A DNA stretch of 44,283 bases, taken from an uncultured Eubacteriales bacterium (GTDB lineage Bacteria; Bacillota; Clostridia; Oscillospirales; Acutalibacteraceae). Below, in pieces: positions 42,630 through 44,283 of this stretch. The translations under genes were made by a program, and so were the position numbers. Location of the stretch: positions 1-44,283 of the forward strand of contig CAKSRC010000008.1 in assembly GCA_934486915.1 (NCBI GenBank), in the 5' to 3' direction. Below the pieces are notes generated by a model. That model saw only the letters and a list, made by a program, of their open reading frames with translations, was not told the origin of the DNA and did not search any database. Position 1 is the first letter of the stretch, and each line of letters starts with the position of its first letter.

Positions 42630-43879
42630 TTGTTTAAGATTTTCATTGCATTACTTACTTCTTGTGAGGTTTGATTATTACTTAGGAACTCCCATGAGTA
42701 TAACATAAATCCATTACAATTTAGGTTTCTTCCATACTCTATTTCCTTTTGTATTATATTATTTGAGTTTTGCCATGTACCGTTATCGGCACTTGAACCC
42801 GCCTTATATAGTCCTAATCCTATATAGTATTTTACATTTTCATTAGTGATAAGATCTTTCCACATATCAGCAGCCTTATTATATGGTAAAGCGGGATGAT
42901 CAAAGTTTACGTATAACTGTGGGCAAAGATAATCGACATAGCCGCTTTTAGATCCCCAACTGTATACGTCGGCACTCATTTTTAGGTCATTTGATATATT
43001 GGCTTGAGGGGAAATACCAAATTGTACTGAAGGGTCAATATTTTTTATTTCACTGTATACTCCGCTTACAAGAGTATTTATATTTGCAGTACGCCATTGG
43101 TCTTGAGATAGAGCAATGGCGTTTTCGCCTATTTTAGAGGTATATTCGTTATATGAAACTTTATCCAAGTCATAATTGTCGGTAGGATAGAAATAATCGT
43201 CAAAGTGTATACCGTCGACGTCATAGTTTTCTACTATCTCCTTTATTCCATCAATTATTACCTTTCTAACCTCGGGATAATATGGGTTAAAATATTTGTT
43301 GCCATTTGAGTCCAATACCCAATTATCATTTGATGAATCTGAATCCGTTTTCCACTTATTATATAGGTTGGATTCACATAAGATACTTGGTGTGTTGTTA
43401 GATTGAATTCTTAATGGGTTTATCCAAGCGTGGAAAGCCATGTTTTCGCTATGTGTTTTTTCAATCATATATTCTAAAGGATCGAATCCAGGGTCATTTC
43501 CTTGAGTTCCCGAGAGTATATGGGACCATGGGAATAGGTTTGACTTGTATAAAGCGTCACCAAATGGACGCACGTGTACTACCATTGTGTTAATGCCGTG
43601 ATTCTTTGAATCTGCTAATATGTTATCGAAGCGGCTTTTAAATTCGGCTTCAGTATAATTCCCGTTCTTGTCTTCTAGAGCCATAAAAGGGACCCATACT
43701 GCTTTCATTTCTTCATTTTCTTTTATATTATAGTCATTCCTCGAGCTTTTATTTATTGTATTGTTATTTGACTCATGAGGACTTGTTGTAGTATTTTTCA
43801 TAGATAATATAATTGTCCCTACAAGTAAAACTACGCAAAGAATAAATGGTAGCGTCCTTTTTATTATTTTCTTGTCCAT
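42626..43879 (-). CDS. Membrane-anchored glycoside hydrolase of the GHL10 (YngK-like) family
   Basis: This 417-residue protein has a signal anchor (about 9-27, LPFILCVVLLVGTIILS) and an Asn/Ser/Thr-rich linker to about 55. A beta/alpha-barrel domain follows. Conserved pieces are MKAVWVPFMAL, INTMVVHVRPFGDALYKS with LFPWSHILSGTQG, FHAWINPLRI, YFNPYYPEVRKVIIDGIKEI and DGIHFDDYFYP, the last two around the likely active site. The family acts on cell-surface glycans, perhaps denuded peptidoglycan, but the exact substrate is unknown. ATG 43879 has GGGTG about 10 bases upstream. It ends convergently on mtaB with overlapping stop codons. Confidence 0.92.
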   Translation of the reverse strand: MDKKIIKRTLPFILCVVLLVGTIILSMKNTTTSPHESNNNTINKSSRNDYNIKENEEMKAVWVPFMALEDKNGNYTEAEFKSRFDNILADSKNHGINTMVVHVRPFGDALYKSNLFPWSHILSGTQGNDPGFDPLEYMIEKTHSENMAFHAWINPLRIQSNNTPSILCESNLYNKWKTDSDSSNDNWVLDSNGNKYFNPYYPEVRKVIIDGIKEIVENYDVDGIHFDDYFYPTDNYDLDKVSYNEYTSKIGENAIALSQDQWRTANINTLVSGVYSEIKNIDPSVQFGISPQANISNDLKMSADVYSWGSKSGYVDYLCPQLYVNFDHPALPYNKAADMWKDLITNENVKYYIGLGLYKAGSSADNGTWQNSNNIIQKEIEYGRNLNCNGFMLYSWEFLSNNQTSQEVSNAMKILNN

Positions 43880-44004
43880 AAAATTAATACACCCTTTTAC
43901 TTTGAAAATCTTATTATTAATAATTATATTACCGCCAAGGACAAAATAGACTACCCTATATGTGTAAGGAAGTTATATAGGTGTATTTTATATAATGGAA
44001 AACA

Positions 44005-44038
44005 AAAAGCCACGCTTTAAATCTAAAGCGTGGTTTTT
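44005..44038 (-). terminator. Terminator downstream of tRNA-Trp
   Basis: CCACGCTTTA (44010-44019) and TAAAGCGTGG (44024-44033) form a 10-bp stem with a 4-nt loop, extended by a G-U pair and A-T pairs. On the minus strand it ends in a T run, directly after the tRNA. Confidence 0.9.
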
Positions 44039-44042
44039 ATAT

Positions 44043-44118
44043 TGGCAGGGGCAGAAGGATTTGAACCCTCGGCACGCGGTTTTGGAGACCGCTGCTCTAC
44101 CAACTGAGCTATACCCCT
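44043..44118 (-). tRNA. tRNA-Trp (anticodon CCA)
   Basis: On the minus strand the 76-nt sequence folds as a full cloverleaf. It has a 7-bp acceptor stem (AGGGGTA with TGCCCCT), a D arm GCTC/GAGC with AGTTGGTA loop, an anticodon stem GCGGT/ACCGC with loop CTCCAAA (anticodon CCA), and a T arm GAGGG/CCTTC with TTCGAAT. The discriminator base is G and the 3' CCA is encoded (44045-44043). It has its own promoter and terminator. In many Firmicutes tRNA-Trp sits before secE-nusG; here it is a single unit. Confidence 0.97.
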
Positions 44119-44139
44119 AAATATATCGATTACTTTTAT

Positions 44140-44168
44140 ATTATAATACATTTGTTATGTAATGTCAA
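44140..44168 (-). promoter_or_regulatory. Consensus promoter of tRNA-Trp
   Basis: On the minus strand a perfect TTGACA (44168-44163) and perfect TATAAT (44145-44140) are exactly 17 bp apart. The start site would be about 15 bp before the tRNA. Confidence 0.9.
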
Positions 44169-44215
44169 TATAGAAAAGAAGATATTTTTATATAGAAAAA
44201 AATCGGAAAAAGGTA

Positions 44216-44244
44216 TTGACAAAGCGATGGCAGTATGATAGAAT
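44216..44244 (+). promoter_or_regulatory. Strong promoter reading out of the right edge, probably for a stable RNA operon
   Basis: Perfect TTGACA (44216-44221) and TAGAAT (44239-44244) are 17 bp apart, with an A-rich upstream tract at 44173-44210 like an UP element. About 30 nt of transcript are inside the window and hold no ribosome binding site or start codon. This suggests an rRNA or tRNA leader, but the product is beyond the edge. Confidence 0.75.
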
Positions 44245-44283
44245 AATAAAGCTGTCGAAAAAAGAGGGCTTAGAAGCGGTTCA

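Noticed and set aside
44000..44119. 40-codon plus-strand frame crossing the tRNA-Trp gene
   Set aside because: It is antisense to the terminator and tRNA, with its sequence dictated by their structure, and it has no ribosome binding site at a proper distance.
1..44283. CRISPR arrays, insertion sequences, prophage genes
   Set aside because: No regularly spaced repeats, transposase or integrase motifs, or phage structural genes were seen in any frame.

Overview
The window is AT-rich DNA from a low-G+C Gram-positive bacterium, most likely an anaerobic member of the Clostridia. The reasons are consensus sigma-A promoters, strong AGGAGG-type ribosome binding sites, frequent TTG/GTG starts, the rimP-nusA-ylxR-ylxQ-infB-rbfA-nrnA-truB-ribF gene order, acetate kinase, a GHL10-type glycosidase and a BspA-like surface protein with a TGDN-type sorting tail. 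I cannot name the family or genus from sequence alone. Most of the window is housekeeping core genome. I see no transposase, integrase, phage module or CRISPR array.

Layout. 1-611: a GC-rich perfect palindrome with a structured, possibly non-coding segment, a previously uncalled 39-residue membrane peptide on the minus strand, and a perfect-consensus promoter for rpoBC. 612-7973: rpoB-rpoC as an isolated two-gene operon. 8174-12880: a MerR regulator with a 19-bp-spacer promoter, an organophosphate:phosphate-type transporter, a ROK sugar kinase and the tRNA t6A-cyclising enzyme TcdA. 12933-18581: phosphoglucomutase, then the pstSCAB phosphate importer, whose PstC carries an unusual membrane extension. 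18731-19443: a TauE/SafE exporter split into two half-size genes. 19506-27408: the long minus-strand rimP-to-ribF translation/transcription operon, with an attenuator-like hairpin in its leader. 27670-33732: acetate kinase, then prfA-tsaC-coaE-slt-M18 aminopeptidase. 33875-34987: an unrecognised orphan gene. 35073-39110: the ddl-murI-ywiB-argS operon. 39288-43879: a leucine-rich-repeat surface protein, an HPr-like protein lacking the phosphorylatable histidine, mtaB and a secreted glycoside hydrolase. 43880-44283: tRNA-Trp on the minus strand and, back to back, a strong promoter reading out of the window, probably for a stable RNA operon.

The genes are linked mainly by growth and translation: RNA polymerase, NusA, IF2, RF1, RbfA, RimP, TruB, ArgRS, tRNA-Trp and three steps around t6A37 of tRNA (TsaC makes the precursor, TcdA cyclises, MtaB methylthiolates). 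A second theme is phosphate and sugar phosphate: Pst, the OPA transporter, ROK kinase, phosphoglucomutase and acetate kinase. A third is the cell envelope: Ddl, MurI, lytic transglycosylase and surface protein. The most unusual items are the palindrome/structured RNA candidate at the left edge, the split TauE/SafE pair, the extended PstC, the rimP leader hairpin, the orphan 370-residue gene and the histidine-less HPr.
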